A DNA stretch of 64,000 nt from Owenweeksia sp. TMED14 (GCA_949529985.1 CATIRS010000024.1:1-64000), one strand, 5' to 3'; positions 1-8,555 are shown, counted from the stretch's first letter. Notes: generated by a model not told the origin, from the letters alone. Program-made: numbers and translations.

Positions 1-204
1 ACATTGACGCCCCAAATCTATCAAGATGTAGTCTCATCATATTTAGAGGACAAAAACATAGAATTAATATCTTTTAGCATTGATTATGATTCAACCAAAG
101 CCGAATTTTGCCGTGCTTGCATCTGCAAAACAGGAGCTGTTCTTCAAGTTGAAGTGAATTCTGGCAGGAAGCAAAAAATGAGAAGAATTGGTTTTTACCC
201 TTAA
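1..204 (+). CDS. Hypothetical protein, C-terminal part (cut by window edge)
   Basis: The frame is open to the left edge and stops at TAA just before the first recombinase-tail repeat. No ATG is visible in frame, only a TTG at position 4, so the true start is probably outside the window. The visible 60-odd residues are soluble, with a C-x-C pair (ACIC) and a basic end (GRKQKMRRIGFYP). I do not recognise the family. It is the first cargo-like gene of the array. Confidence 0.5.
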   Translation, partial: TLTPQIYQDVVSSYLEDKNIELISFSIDYDSTKAEFCRACICKTGAVLQVEVNSGRKQKMRRIGFYP

Positions 205-312
205 GCTCCTACTCTGACGAAATCACAGGCATATCTTCTTCATTCAAATCAGAGACTTCTAAGCCCCTAAAATAAGTCAACGATGCTTGGAGAGAACTAT
301 GTCTCATTACTT
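205..312 (-). repeat. Recombinase-tail repeat, copy A (best preserved)
   Basis: On the minus strand, positions 307 to 209 form an uninterrupted 32-codon frame. It starts MRHSSLQASLTYFRGLEV, continues SDLNEEDMPVI and ends at TAG. The (G/R)HSS box followed by T..Y is the usual C-terminal pattern of tyrosine recombinases, just ahead of the end of the protein. Nothing of the rest of a recombinase is attached. This copy sits between two convergent genes, and the last codons of the gene at 297-839 lie inside it in a different frame. Confidence 0.75.
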
Positions 313-839
313 GCTTTTAACCTTATTTTTTTCAATTTTCTAACCACCCCTAATATTAAAACAATAAAGATGGTCCAGGAACAAATCCATTTGAGTGAAT
401 TAACGGCAGACCCGAGTTTAATAAAGTCTTCTGATAAAATATCACCTTCCAGATAATCTATAATCATTTGGATTTCAAAATAGTTTTCCGTCCAATCAAA
501 TATTACGGCGAATAGCACAGGAGTGAACCATAAAAGTTTTCTTCTACTGAATAACGCATTGATCCAAGCAGCGTACATTATTCCATACAATGCAGCAAAA
601 ACAACATCCCAATAGGTAAGAAAATATTCATAGCATTCAAGCTGTCCCCTCGTTCTTACTTCAAAGAATGTAATAACCGTATTGAAATTGTAGGAAAAGC
701 TCAAGCCCAGCGACTTAATGCCTTCATTCATCTCGAAACATTCAGCTCTTGGTCCATAAACAAGGACAGAATAGAGTATAAAAATTGTAGTTAATACAAA
801 TGCTTTGAAAAACGGCCCATTCAAAAAATGTCTCATCAC
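297..839 (-). CDS. Small integral membrane protein, unknown
   Basis: A 180-residue protein with four hydrophobic segments at about residues 10-29, 78-97, 102-116 and 150-165, and a basic C-terminus. I do not recognise the family. A second Met immediately follows the first, so either could be the start. Its last five or six codons (ending ASNET) are supplied by recombinase-tail copy A read in another frame. The native C-terminus was therefore probably replaced when the unit was inserted, or the gene ended very close to the junction. Confidence 0.6.
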   Translation of the reverse strand: MMRHFLNGPFFKAFVLTTIFILYSVLVYGPRAECFEMNEGIKSLGLSFSYNFNTVITFFEVRTRGQLECYEYFLTYWDVVFAALYGIMYAAWINALFSRRKLLWFTPVLFAVIFDWTENYFEIQMIIDYLEGDILSEDFIKLGSAVNSLKWICSWTIFIVLILGVVRKLKKIRLKASNET

Positions 840-899
840 TAAAAAAAATTACAGCTATTTGAATTATTGGTTTAATCAAAAGTATAAAAATCTACACTC

Positions 900-995
900 A
901 GAAAAGTCCTCAACATCCAACTGCTAACCCTCTGAGATACGTTAGCGACATCTGAAGAAAACTATATCCCATTACTTGCTGAAGTTTCTTGAGGA
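900..995 (-). repeat. Recombinase-tail repeat, copy B (longest at its 5' side)
   Basis: On the minus strand this reads KKLQQVMGYSFLQMSLTYL then RGLAV, before decaying into frameshifts and stops. It aligns with copy A and extends several codons further upstream. The preceding KLQQVMG matches the usual (I/L)QxLLGH lead-in to the recombinase box, which strengthens the identification. It lies between the genes at 297-839 and 1005-1493. Confidence 0.7.
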
Positions 996-1004
996 TGTTT
1001 TATA

Positions 1005-1493
1005 TTACTGATTAACAGCATTAATAGCCCGATTCAGCTTCTTTGCCACTATTCTGTATTGTTTATCAGCTCTAATAAGACACCTATCTTTTGACGAATA
1101 GTGATAGACCAATATAGGCAAGGAAATAGTTACTGCTGCAGAAGCAATCGTCGTTAATCCAGAGTAAACTATGAGACCGGGGTAATCTTCTGGGCCAAGT
1201 GCCCATGTTAGCAAACCAAATAATCCTGTGCAGGCTGCCATAACAGGTGTAGAAATAATCGAAACTCCCAATATAATATTTCGCTTCCAATTGGTCTCAC
1301 AAGTATTAACTCTTTTTTGAGCATTTTTTAGATGGCATACTCCAACCTTGTATCGTTTGGTCAACTTCTCAATCTCTTCCATTTGCAGTTCTTCCCCATT
1401 GCATGAAAAAGACAAATTATCATATTCAATAGAGTCTTGACTATAAACTGATAATGTAATAAGTAATGCAATAATTGCTAATGGTAATCTCAT
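1005..1493 (-). CDS. Putative envelope protein with two membrane segments, unknown
   Basis: A 162-residue protein beginning with a Sec-type signal (MRLPLAIIALLITLSVYSQ). A soluble stretch with a Cys-Cys spacing pattern (SCNG, GVCHLK, NTCETN) follows, then two hydrophobic segments at about 70-98 and 105-130, and a basic tail. I do not recognise the family. It is one cargo unit of the array, with copy B downstream and copy C upstream. Confidence 0.6.
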   Translation of the reverse strand: MRLPLAIIALLITLSVYSQDSIEYDNLSFSCNGEELQMEEIEKLTKRYKVGVCHLKNAQKRVNTCETNWKRNIILGVSIISTPVMAACTGLFGLLTWALGPEDYPGLIVYSGLTTIASAAVTISLPILVYHYSSKDRCLIRADKQYRIVAKKLNRAINAVNQ

Positions 1494-1540
1494 ATTCTAA
1501 AATTACATAGATATGATTTAATTCTAATCGGAATTAATAC

Positions 1541-1695
1541 AAACTACCCATTAAATATTCTGAATATCATCTAATAATAGGCATATCCTCTTCTTTCAAA
1601 TCAGAGACTTTTAAAACAAAAATGAATTACTGGATACTAGGCATGACCTAATGCTCTGATTCCTTAAAGACTATGGTCAGCGTTTTGACGCTGGT
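1541..1695 (-). repeat. Recombinase-tail repeat, copy C (two adjoining remnants)
   Basis: Positions 1613-1567 on the minus strand read KVSDLKEEDMPIIR and stop, very close to the copy A tail. Just upstream, 1695-1628 hold a second, more decayed form with an inverted repeat CAGCG...CGCTG and the string CATAGTCTTTAAG. At 1553-1541 the sequence TAATGGGTAGTTT resembles the start of copy B. The two forms in tandem suggest two successive insertion events. Confidence 0.65.
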
Positions 1696-1739
1696 AGAAT
1701 ATAAAAGTGTTAAAATGTTTTAGACTTCAAATGCACTAC

Positions 1740-2993
1740 TTATTGTTTCACTAACCTAATCATGCAATCGCCAGTGCTTGAGCGAATTTTAGCAGCGTAA
1801 AATCCCGGTGCGTAAGCTGAGGCATCTATTGAAATCTCATTACTTCGAGATTTAAAACTACCCATCAGCTGACCACTTAGACTATAAACCTGGACGCTTT
1901 CCATCTTCCCTTGACTACCATAAAGTGTCCACTGATCTGAAGTGGGGTTAGGATAAGCAACAACAGGGTTTAAAAAATTATTTTCTTGATTTGATAGTGC
2001 TACGTTTGCAAACTTCACATCATCAAAATAGAAGGTTGATGCAGCAGTTCCATCACCAACATTCGTAGTACCAGCTGCAAAGTCGAACAAAAATGTCAGC
2101 GTAGGCATATCGGTTGGAGCATTAGTGAAGCTAAAAGAAAGGGTCTCCCATTCTTCAGATTTTGTTGTTGTGACGCTACGTTCCTCACCCCAAAATGCCT
2201 TTTCTGCTTTGAGTGTAACGTTCGTACCTATCGGGGCCGAAGTCCATACCTTCATTGTAATCACTGGGTGACTAGCGAAGTCTATCATATTGGAAAATTT
2301 AATCTTACTACCACCGAAGGGCGCACCCAGGTATCGTACAATTTTACCGACTTTAGCACTGTTATTGTCTGCATCTATATCGGGATTAGCGACACTCGTC
2401 ATAATCGCACTTTCAAAATCAAAGAAATGATTTCCTGTAGTGCCTGATTCAAATGTAATAGGCAAAGATGGGCGCGGAGTAGTAATAACTCCAGCAACTT
2501 GTTTGACGTCATCTATGAAAAACGTATTTCCCCCTCCGGCTGTGAATGGCTGAGGCATTATAACGAGATCAGCACTTCCTGTTGGTGCTGGTATGCCAAA
2601 ATCAAATTTCAAGGTCTCCCATGCACCACTTAAAGTGGTTATCGCATCTACTTCACTAGTATATGGATTCTCTAGTTTAACCTTAATAACGGTGCCAACA
2701 GGTTCTGTAGTGTATACTTTCATAGAAAGAACACTTGTTGCTGCACTTGAAAAATTGAGCGAGGTCACATTGGTTATTTTACCTCCTGCCCATAAATCTC
2801 CAGCATTAACTTTTACAATCTTCGCCGCTTTAACGCTTGCATTTCCTGTGGTACTTGGATTAGAAACTATGGTGAAGGTAGCACCATCATACCCCAGCAT
2901 TCCTGAGGTAGTAGATTCAAAATCAAAAGGAAGCGATTGGGCCCAACCTACAGTTGTTAGCGCCATGAGCAGAGAACCAAGTAATTTCTTCAT
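1740..2993 (-). CDS. Secreted T9SS protein with two related beta-sandwich-like domains
   Basis: A 417-residue protein. I start it at the MKKLLGS methionine, because the 13 codons before it are repeat sequence and the signal peptide (LLMALTTVGWAQS) begins here. Two homologous halves of about 160 residues each open with a FDFES/TFESG motif and carry matching ETLKFDF / ETLSFSF and FFIDDVK / FYFDDVK strings. This is the layout of jelly-roll carbohydrate-binding modules. The last ~75 residues are a type IX sorting domain (YPNPTSDQW, LSGQ, GFYAAKI, IRLVKQ). It should be exported and anchored or released at the cell surface. The ligand is unknown. Confidence 0.8.
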   Translation of the reverse strand: MKKLLGSLLMALTTVGWAQSLPFDFESTTSGMLGYDGATFTIVSNPSTTGNASVKAAKIVKVNAGDLWAGGKITNVTSLNFSSAATSVLSMKVYTTEPVGTVIKVKLENPYTSEVDAITTLSGAWETLKFDFGIPAPTGSADLVIMPQPFTAGGGNTFFIDDVKQVAGVITTPRPSLPITFESGTTGNHFFDFESAIMTSVANPDIDADNNSAKVGKIVRYLGAPFGGSKIKFSNMIDFASHPVITMKVWTSAPIGTNVTLKAEKAFWGEERSVTTTKSEEWETLSFSFTNAPTDMPTLTFLFDFAAGTTNVGDGTAASTFYFDDVKFANVALSNQENNFLNPVVAYPNPTSDQWTLYGSQGKMESVQVYSLSGQLMGSFKSRSNEISIDASAYAPGFYAAKIRSSTGDCMIRLVKQ

Positions 2994-3019
2994 AAAGTTT
3001 GTTGTTTTCAATCTTTTAT

Positions 3020-3166
3020 CAAAGATAGGCATGATCTAATACTCTGACGGCTTAAAGACTATGGCCAGCGTTTAAGCTCTGGCCTGATTATAAAAATTTA
3101 AATAAATAGTACCCAAGATTATTAATCCAGAAAAATATCCTCTTTTTTAAAATCAGAGACTTTTAA
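3020..3166 (-). repeat. Recombinase-tail repeat, copy D (two remnants)
   Basis: The remnant at 3084-3024 contains a perfect GGCCAG...CTGGCC inverted repeat and then CATAGTCTTTAAG, like the second half of copy C. A separate remnant at 3166-3120 on the minus strand reads KVSDFKKEDI before a stop. The order of the two forms is reversed relative to copy C. Both lie between the T9SS gene and the esterase. Confidence 0.6.
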
Positions 3167-3237
3167 AATAAAAAAAGCCGTGCATTTAGAAGGCCTTATT
3201 ATCGCTTTTCGTTAAACATATTCAATAATAGGTTCAT

Positions 3238-3245
3238 TAACTTTG
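3238..3245 (+). promoter_or_regulatory. Possible Bacteroidota -7 box (TAACTTTG)
   Basis: TAACTTTG matches the TAnnTTTG -7 consensus of Bacteroidota and ends four bases before the ATG of the esterase. If used, the transcript would be nearly leaderless. No clear TTG -33 element is present at the usual spacing, so this is weak. Confidence 0.3.
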
Positions 3246-3249
3246 TGAA

Positions 3250-4128
3250 ATGCAAAAAATTAAAATATTCTTATTCGCTCTATATTTTATACTTCAGGGT
3301 TGCGAAAGGGAGGCAATTCATGATTCTTCAAATTCTTTAAAAGATTTTAAAATCACACAACTGATTGATGGGGTTTTAACCGAAAGACAATTCACTGTGG
3401 TTTCGCCAGCCGTTCAAAACAATTCTTTAAAACTTCCTTTAGTCTTTGCATTTCATGGCGCTGGAGGATCTGCTGAACAGTTTACATATAATCCAACACT
3501 AGATTCTTTAATTTCCAATGGTGAATTCATCGGTATCTACCCAAACGGTCACTCTAATACTGGTAATAACGGAGGATATTGGAATCTTGGGAACGAGCCT
3601 ACCAGTGCAGATGATGTTGAGTTTGTGAATCTAATTATAGACACCTTATTAAGCTTCTCTAATATAAACATTGAAAAAGCATATGCGATAGGCTATTCAA
3701 ATGGTTCTGGAATGGTTAATTTACTAGGTAAACAAACCGATCATTTCAAAGCGATCGCGCCTCTTTTCAGTCAGCAACTTATTTCCACTGGAAACATTAT
3801 AAATAATTCTGCTATTTCAGTTTTTCAGCTAAACGGAGAAACAGATGATGTTATTCCATTAAGCGGAGGCAATACAGATGTAGGGGAATTTATGTCAGCA
3901 ACTAACAGTGCACTAAACTGGGCCAGCAACTTCAATTGCAACATAGTTGGGATAGCAACCACTGAGAATTGGAATAATATAACTATTGAGAGTACACTTT
4001 ATGGGAATTGCGATAACAATCATGAAGTGAAAAAATTAGTTGCAATTGGTCAAGGACATGAAATTGGTAATTATCAAGCAGAAGAAATAATGTATAATCA
4101 AATTTGGAGTTTCTTTAAGGACCACTAA
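3250..4128 (+). CDS. Esterase lipoprotein of the PHB-depolymerase/LpqC type
   Basis: A 292-residue alpha/beta hydrolase with a lipobox (ILQGC, lipid Cys18), so probably membrane-anchored outside the cytoplasm. Visible hallmarks are the oxyanion segment FHGAGGSAEQF (69-78), the nucleophile elbow GYSNG (Ser150), an acid in GETDDVIP (Asp199 or 200) and the catalytic His in GQGHE (His270). This set and the length fit the secreted polyhydroxybutyrate depolymerase/feruloyl esterase-like family. The substrate cannot be read from the sequence. The last codons overlap a short repeat remnant. Confidence 0.8.
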   Translation: MQKIKIFLFALYFILQGCEREAIHDSSNSLKDFKITQLIDGVLTERQFTVVSPAVQNNSLKLPLVFAFHGAGGSAEQFTYNPTLDSLISNGEFIGIYPNGHSNTGNNGGYWNLGNEPTSADDVEFVNLIIDTLLSFSNINIEKAYAIGYSNGSGMVNLLGKQTDHFKAIAPLFSQQLISTGNIINNSAISVFQLNGETDDVIPLSGGNTDVGEFMSATNSALNWASNFNCNIVGIATTENWNNITIESTLYGNCDNNHEVKKLVAIGQGHEIGNYQAEEIMYNQIWSFFKDH

Positions 4129-4146
4129 ATACTCTGAATATTATTC
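4127..4146 (-). repeat. Recombinase-tail repeat, copy E (short remnant)
   Basis: On the minus strand the string ATATTCAGAGTATTTAGTGG closely matches the segment that follows the stop codon in copy C (ATATTCAGAATATTTAATGG). Only about 20 bases remain, directly at the esterase stop codon. Confidence 0.4.
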
Positions 4147-4247
4147 GAAAAAGCCACATACATAGCATTACAATATTTGTCATTCGCTCTGCATAAACTC
4201 AAGAAACGCAAAATGAAAATTGAAATTTGAAATTGAAAAGAAAAAGT

Positions 4248-4967
4248 ATGATTTACCGATTTGGAATAATGCTCTTTGCCCTGTCTGTTATATCCTGTGG
4301 GAAAACAGAAGTGCCAACTGAACCAATTAAAAATACAATTTTATCCCTCGGAGCTTCCCGTGTCGAAGGAGGACGACCAGATCATGAAAGTTTCAGATAT
4401 GAAACTTGGAAGCTATTGTTGGGAGGCGAATGGGATTTTGACCTCATTGGTTCTGAGAGTGATGATTCAGAATATCCTATGTTCAATAATCAGGCATTTG
4501 ACAGAGAACATCAAGGCTGGAGTGGATATACTTCAGGAGATATCTTAGAGGAATTAGAGGCTTCTCTCGAAGGAATCAGCCCCCCAGATGTAGCGCTATT
4601 CAGTTCCCCAGGATTGAATGATGCGCTTGAAGATTTACCCTACTCCGAGATTATAGAAAATATAAATTCAATAATTGATATTTTACAATCGAAAAATAAG
4701 AATATCACTATTTTGTTGGAGCAAATGGCCCCTGCGCATTCTAGTGTCATGGATAGTGCACTTACATGGTACATTGATCAATACCATGTTGATATATTAA
4801 CAGTAGCCGCTAATAAATCAACATCAATGTCTCAAATTATTGCTATTGATATGCATACTGGATTTAATGACAATATGCTAGCTGATAATGTTCATTATAA
4901 TCAGTCTGGCGCTGAGTTTATCGCCGAAAGGTATTACATTGCCCTGAAGGAAATCCTTGAGGAATAG
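4248..4967 (+). CDS. SGNH-hydrolase-like lipoprotein
   Basis: A 239-residue protein. ATG 4248 is preferred over the upstream TTG because it gives a clean lipoprotein signal (MIYRFGIMLFALSVISC) preceded by a purine-rich stretch. Conserved features are LGASRVEGG near the N-terminus (block I position, GAS instead of GDS), PDVALFSSPGLNDA in the middle, LLEQMAPA, and a C-terminal D-N-V-H-Y-N with the Asp/His expected of block V. This supports an SGNH/GDSL esterase fold. A close paralogue lies at 37.7 kb. The natural substrate is unknown. Confidence 0.7.
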   Translation: MIYRFGIMLFALSVISCGKTEVPTEPIKNTILSLGASRVEGGRPDHESFRYETWKLLLGGEWDFDLIGSESDDSEYPMFNNQAFDREHQGWSGYTSGDILEELEASLEGISPPDVALFSSPGLNDALEDLPYSEIIENINSIIDILQSKNKNITILLEQMAPAHSSVMDSALTWYIDQYHVDILTVAANKSTSMSQIIAIDMHTGFNDNMLADNVHYNQSGAEFIAERYYIALKEILEE

Positions 4968-5169
4968 AAAATCTAAAACGAGAATATAGTTACAGTGCAA
5001 AGGTCATTGTTATGGCAAGGTTATAAATATAGACTTCTCGAAGCTTACAGGATAAGCATTTACTTTGTTAAAGTAAACTTTAGTTATTTTTTCATATTAT
5101 CGATTTTTAAAAACTTTTTTTATTTTGACAACTTTATGTCCTTAAGAACTGCAAAGTAAAATTCTTTTA

Positions 5170-5232
5170 TTCAAAAAAAACAGGCATATTCTCCTCTTTC
5201 AAATTAGAGACTTCTAAGCCGCTTTTGAGTTA
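5170..5232 (-). repeat. Recombinase-tail repeat, copy F
   Basis: On the minus strand it reads SGLEVSNLKEENMPVFF, an open copy of the tail with conservative changes. The ~200 bases between it and the SGNH gene (4968-5169) are AT-rich and hold no gene I can support. They include the imperfect palindrome TTTGTTAAAGTAAACTTTAG near 5068. Confidence 0.65.
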
Positions 5233-5265
5233 ATAATTCAATCTAATTAGAAACTGTATTTTACT

Positions 5266-6453
5266 TTAATGCTGTATTATCACCTTCGACGTTTTAAGGA
5301 TATCGTTTTTAGAGAAAAACTGGACGAAATAGACTCCCTGATTTAAATGACTTACGTTCATCTGTTTTGTCTCTGCCTTGCTAGTGGCAATAACTTGGCC
5401 TAGCGTATTAATTAAAACAACCTCTTTTAGAGATTCATCAAATTCCCAAGAAATAAAGTTTTTAGCCGGATTTGGATAGAAGTATGTATTCCCTATTGCT
5501 TTTTCGTCAAGACCAACCATGGCAGCGGCTATATCTAAACTTAATAAATCGTTTGGATAGTTGCTCGAACTATTTACTCCTCCAAAGAAGAAGACCTTAT
5601 CATTAATTACAAAACTTCCTGGAGCCCATCTGCTTTTCCCTGGATGAGGTTGGAATTCCAGCCAAGTATCGCTTGCTGGATTGTAGCGCCACAATTCTCC
5701 AGTGTCCATAGAACTATGATCGTCTCCATCGCCACTTAAAATGAAGCCATAGCCCTGCATATTGAACTGAGTACCCGCTACTCTTCCTTCTCCCGGAAAT
5801 TGATTCATCGCCGTCCATGAGTTAGAGATAGTATCTAACTTATACCAGTCTTTATATATCGTTGGACCACCATGACCTAGTCCAGCAAATACTTCACCTC
5901 CTGCATTAAACATATAAGGATGGTGACGGCCAGAGCCAGGCAAGTTAGCCAATTGTGTCCATGTATCATCATTAATACGGTACAACCACCAATCATTTTT
6001 ATCACCAGTTACATCGTTTCCCAGCCCAACATATATACGATTTCCTATTGAAATCATAGCGGGGTGTTTTCTGCTAGAACAATCGCAATTAGCAAGTTGA
6101 GTATAAGTTCCATTTGTAGGGTCGAAACTCCAAAAATCTTTTAGGTAGGCAGAGTCCGTTGCTCCAAAACCTAAGTATGCTTTTCCATTTGCTACTGTTC
6201 CAATTCCATAACTCCTTGCTAAACCCGGAAAATCAGTTAAAACATTCCAAGTATTACTAATAGGGTTATACTCAAACGCATCGTCAGTTGGCTGCCCAAT
6301 GGAATCCGTTCCCGTTATCGAATACCCTTTTCCGTTCAATGCAAATGAAATCGGATGATGTCTTCCTATAGGTGCATCTGCTTTCGCCACCCAATTTTGC
6401 GCTGGAAGAGTTGTAGAGAAGACTAATAACGCAACAAAAAAACATTTTTTCAT
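5266..6453 (-). CDS. Secreted Kelch-repeat protein with T9SS sorting domain
   Basis: A 395-residue protein with a signal peptide (MKKCFFVALLVFSTTLPAQ). Five or six Kelch blades follow, recognisable by recurring GR(H)HP, G-G/GLG and D-x-W or N-x-W positions (NTWNVLTDFPG, DTWTQLANLPG, NSWTAMNQFPG, DTWLEF). From about residue 318 there is a type IX sorting domain (YFYPNPAKN, NTLGQ, GVYFVQF, KVIIQH). The protein should form a beta-propeller displayed outside the cell. Kelch propellers bind proteins or sugars, and the ligand here is unknown. Confidence 0.85.
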   Translation of the reverse strand: MKKCFFVALLVFSTTLPAQNWVAKADAPIGRHHPISFALNGKGYSITGTDSIGQPTDDAFEYNPISNTWNVLTDFPGLARSYGIGTVANGKAYLGFGATDSAYLKDFWSFDPTNGTYTQLANCDCSSRKHPAMISIGNRIYVGLGNDVTGDKNDWWLYRINDDTWTQLANLPGSGRHHPYMFNAGGEVFAGLGHGGPTIYKDWYKLDTISNSWTAMNQFPGEGRVAGTQFNMQGYGFILSGDGDDHSSMDTGELWRYNPASDTWLEFQPHPGKSRWAPGSFVINDKVFFFGGVNSSSNYPNDLLSLDIAAAMVGLDEKAIGNTYFYPNPAKNFISWEFDESLKEVVLINTLGQVIATSKAETKQMNVSHLNQGVYFVQFFSKNDILKTSKVIIQH

Positions 6454-6515
6454 TTGTATAAATAACTTTAATTTAAACGAAATTAATAAAATTCAAATAA
6501 TTCCTTTATTACACC

Positions 6516-7034
6516 ATGAAAAAATTAATGACAATGATAATGATAATACCTGTTTTAGGGATGGGTTATTTAAACGCTCAGGAATTATCTAAAAATAGCG
6601 CATTTGACATATTGATAAAATGGGAAGGTAAATGGAAAAATACTGCAGTTTTTGAAAAGTCCGCTTGGATAACTGAAAGTGTTGAAACCCGTGGCACAAC
6701 AAAAGCAAATTTAATTCTTTCCAACAATTACCTTGAAATAATAGTTCATAATGATAATAATGAAAGTCAATACCTTATTTGTTATGACCAAGTATCAAAT
6801 CAATTTAATCGCTGGGAATTTAAAGGCGACGGTAGCAATACTTTCTGGACAGGCAAATGGAACAAAAGCAAGAATGCAATGATCTGGAACTTTATAGATT
6901 TTTCAAACTCTGGTATTAGAGGTGAAATAATTGAAAATTTTAAGTCGGATGAAGTAATTGAAACCAGCGTTATTATGAAAGACAAGAATGGGAAATCATT
7001 ACTTAGAATTAATTCAACAAAAGAAAAAACTTAG
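6516..7034 (+). CDS. Secreted DUF1579-like lipocalin-type protein
   Basis: A 172-residue protein with a Sec signal (MKKLMTMIMIIPVLGMGYLNAQ), then WEGKWK..., a series of alternating beta strands, and GKWNKSKNAMIW. This pattern resembles the DUF1579 family of small lipocalin-like barrels. It is divergent from the Kelch gene at 5266-6453, with 62 bases between, so the two probably share a promoter region. Its stop codon lies inside the start of repeat copy G. The function is unknown. Confidence 0.6.
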   Translation: MKKLMTMIMIIPVLGMGYLNAQELSKNSAFDILIKWEGKWKNTAVFEKSAWITESVETRGTTKANLILSNNYLEIIVHNDNNESQYLICYDQVSNQFNRWEFKGDGSNTFWTGKWNKSKNAMIWNFIDFSNSGIRGEIIENFKSDEVIETSVIMKDKNGKSLLRINSTKEKT

Positions 7035-7076
7035 AGCATAGACATATCCTCTTCTTTCAAATCAGACACTTATAAG
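7031..7076 (-). repeat. Recombinase-tail repeat, copy G
   Basis: On the minus strand it reads VSDLKEEDMSML and a stop, preceded by an in-frame stop where LE would be. The stop codons of the flanking convergent genes touch or overlap it, showing how tightly cargo genes abut these remnants. Confidence 0.65.
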
Positions 7077-7079
7077 CAT

Positions 7080-7913
7080 CTATTGGTTGTAATCTGGGTC
7101 GTGACTATTTATCATGGCTTCTGCTACTGAATGCAAGTCGGTATTAAAACCAGTAACAAAACTATTGGCACTTAGGTCAACTTGATACAGAGACTTCAAC
7201 CACATAAGAGCTCCGGTATAAGCCGTCATTTCCCCCTGATGTCCTTTTTCATCAGTAAAAAGAGAACTTTCAAATGGTCCGATGTACGAGATGCTGTCTA
7301 ACAATAAGCCATCTTTTTGCATTTGCCATAAACTCAGTCCTGCTTTTCCCGTAGGTATTGAAAAAATATTTGTGGAAGGGAATTTAGCTCTTAAAGAATC
7401 TATGAGTGTCTTATGAATTCTATAGTTAACATGATATTCATATCCTACGTGTGCACTTGAAAACCCATAATCTTGAGCGGTTTGTTCCCAATCGTTTGGG
7501 AAATCTGGTTGTCCGATTGAGATGAAAACCTTTATGTCTGGATTATTCTGAAGTGCGTAACTAATCCATTCTATGTAACCATCTGTAGGATTTTCCTGCA
7601 AAGGCCCAGAAGTCATCCCAAAAATATCAACATTTCCATTGTCCAGGGTTTTTTTGATTAGTGTGTTTTCACTACCTGTCCAATTCCATAGACTATCCGG
7701 ACTTCCTTGAGCACCTCCCCTGAAAATTCTAGTCTGATTATGATTAACAATACCAGATTCAGATACGACTTCTTCTAATCTATCGGCATAAGGCTTGAAA
7801 AAACTATGTCCCATCAGTAGCATATTATAGCCCGCTTTTTCATGTGTATTTTGTTTACCACAAGATGTTAGTATTAAAGTCAATAGCAGAAATAAAGGAG
7901 CTATTTTTTTCAT
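7080..7913 (-). CDS. Putative lipoprotein with SGNH-like N-terminal block, unknown
   Basis: A 277-residue protein. I start at MKKIAPLF because the lipoprotein signal (LILTSC, about residue 18) then fits, and the 12 upstream codons add nothing recognisable. After the lipobox comes MLLMGHSFFKPYADRL, reminiscent of an SGNH block I with GHS in place of GDS. NVDIFGMTSGPLQENP and IKVFISIGQPDFP follow. The C-terminal region has HSVAEAMINSHDPDYN. I suspect a divergent SGNH-fold protein, but the catalytic Asp-x-x-His is not clear. Confidence 0.55.
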   Translation of the reverse strand: MKKIAPLFLLLTLILTSCGKQNTHEKAGYNMLLMGHSFFKPYADRLEEVVSESGIVNHNQTRIFRGGAQGSPDSLWNWTGSENTLIKKTLDNGNVDIFGMTSGPLQENPTDGYIEWISYALQNNPDIKVFISIGQPDFPNDWEQTAQDYGFSSAHVGYEYHVNYRIHKTLIDSLRAKFPSTNIFSIPTGKAGLSLWQMQKDGLLLDSISYIGPFESSLFTDEKGHQGEMTAYTGALMWLKSLYQVDLSANSFVTGFNTDLHSVAEAMINSHDPDYNQ

Positions 7914-8100
7914 GCCCAGAAGACAGGAAGTTCTTTGTTCTGAAATCATAGTTTCATTGGTCTAATTAGCTATTGTATGTTTAAATAAATATAGAGTTTG
8001 GTATATTTCTATTTGATTTATTTTCTCTCTGCACGGCAACTTTTGGGGAGTTCATGAATAACCTTTAAAGTGACGCATTCCAGCAGAACCAATCTCTCAC

Positions 8101-8553
8101 TTAGTCTACATTGAGAAGAGTAACCTCAAAAATCAACACTGAATTTGCTGGAATACTTCCAATTGCTTGATTTCCATAACCCAAAGCAGAAGGAATAAGT
8201 AAAATACCAGATCCCCCTTCACTAAACAAAGGAATTCCTTCTTGCCAACCTTGAATAACATTGGTCAAAGGAAATGTTGCTCCACTTGCTCCAGATTGAT
8301 CGAAAATTGAACCATCTGTTAATGTTCCTTTGTAAGAAACTGTTACAATAGAATTAATGTTTGGAACATCCCCATTTCCATTACTGTATACTTCATAATA
8401 CAAGCCACTTCCTGTTGCTTCTGCATTTAAGTTATTATCAGAGATATACTGAAGAATTATATCTTCATCTAACTGGGTATAGTCAACATCTTTAGTACAA
8501 CTACTGACAATAAATATTGAGGAAAGCAACGTTAAAACAAATAATCTTTTCAT
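8101..8553 (-). CDS. FKBP-type peptidyl-prolyl isomerase lipoprotein
   Basis: A 150-residue protein with a lipobox (FIVSSC) and a C-terminal FKBP domain of about 90 residues. Diagnostic strings are VTVSYKGTLTDGSIFDQS, VIQGWQEGIPLFSEGGSG, LLIPSALGYG and ANSVLIFEVTLLNVD. They keep the F, D, V-I-x-G-W and Y positions that line the FKBP pocket. It should catalyse proline cis-trans isomerisation and assist folding of exported proteins in the periplasm or at a membrane. The start is flush with repeat copy H. Confidence 0.9.
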   Translation of the reverse strand: MKRLFVLTLLSSIFIVSSCTKDVDYTQLDEDIILQYISDNNLNAEATGSGLYYEVYSNGNGDVPNINSIVTVSYKGTLTDGSIFDQSGASGATFPLTNVIQGWQEGIPLFSEGGSGILLIPSALGYGNQAIGSIPANSVLIFEVTLLNVD

Positions 8554-8555
8554 AC

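Noticed and set aside
2994..3032. Upstream start (MPIFDKRL...) of the 1740-2993 gene
   Set aside because: These codons are recombinase-tail repeat sequence, and the signal peptide begins at the later Met.
2593..3039. Plus-strand 148-codon frame
   Set aside because: It is antisense to the T9SS protein gene, which has a signal peptide, repeated domains and a sorting domain. The plus-strand translation has no features.
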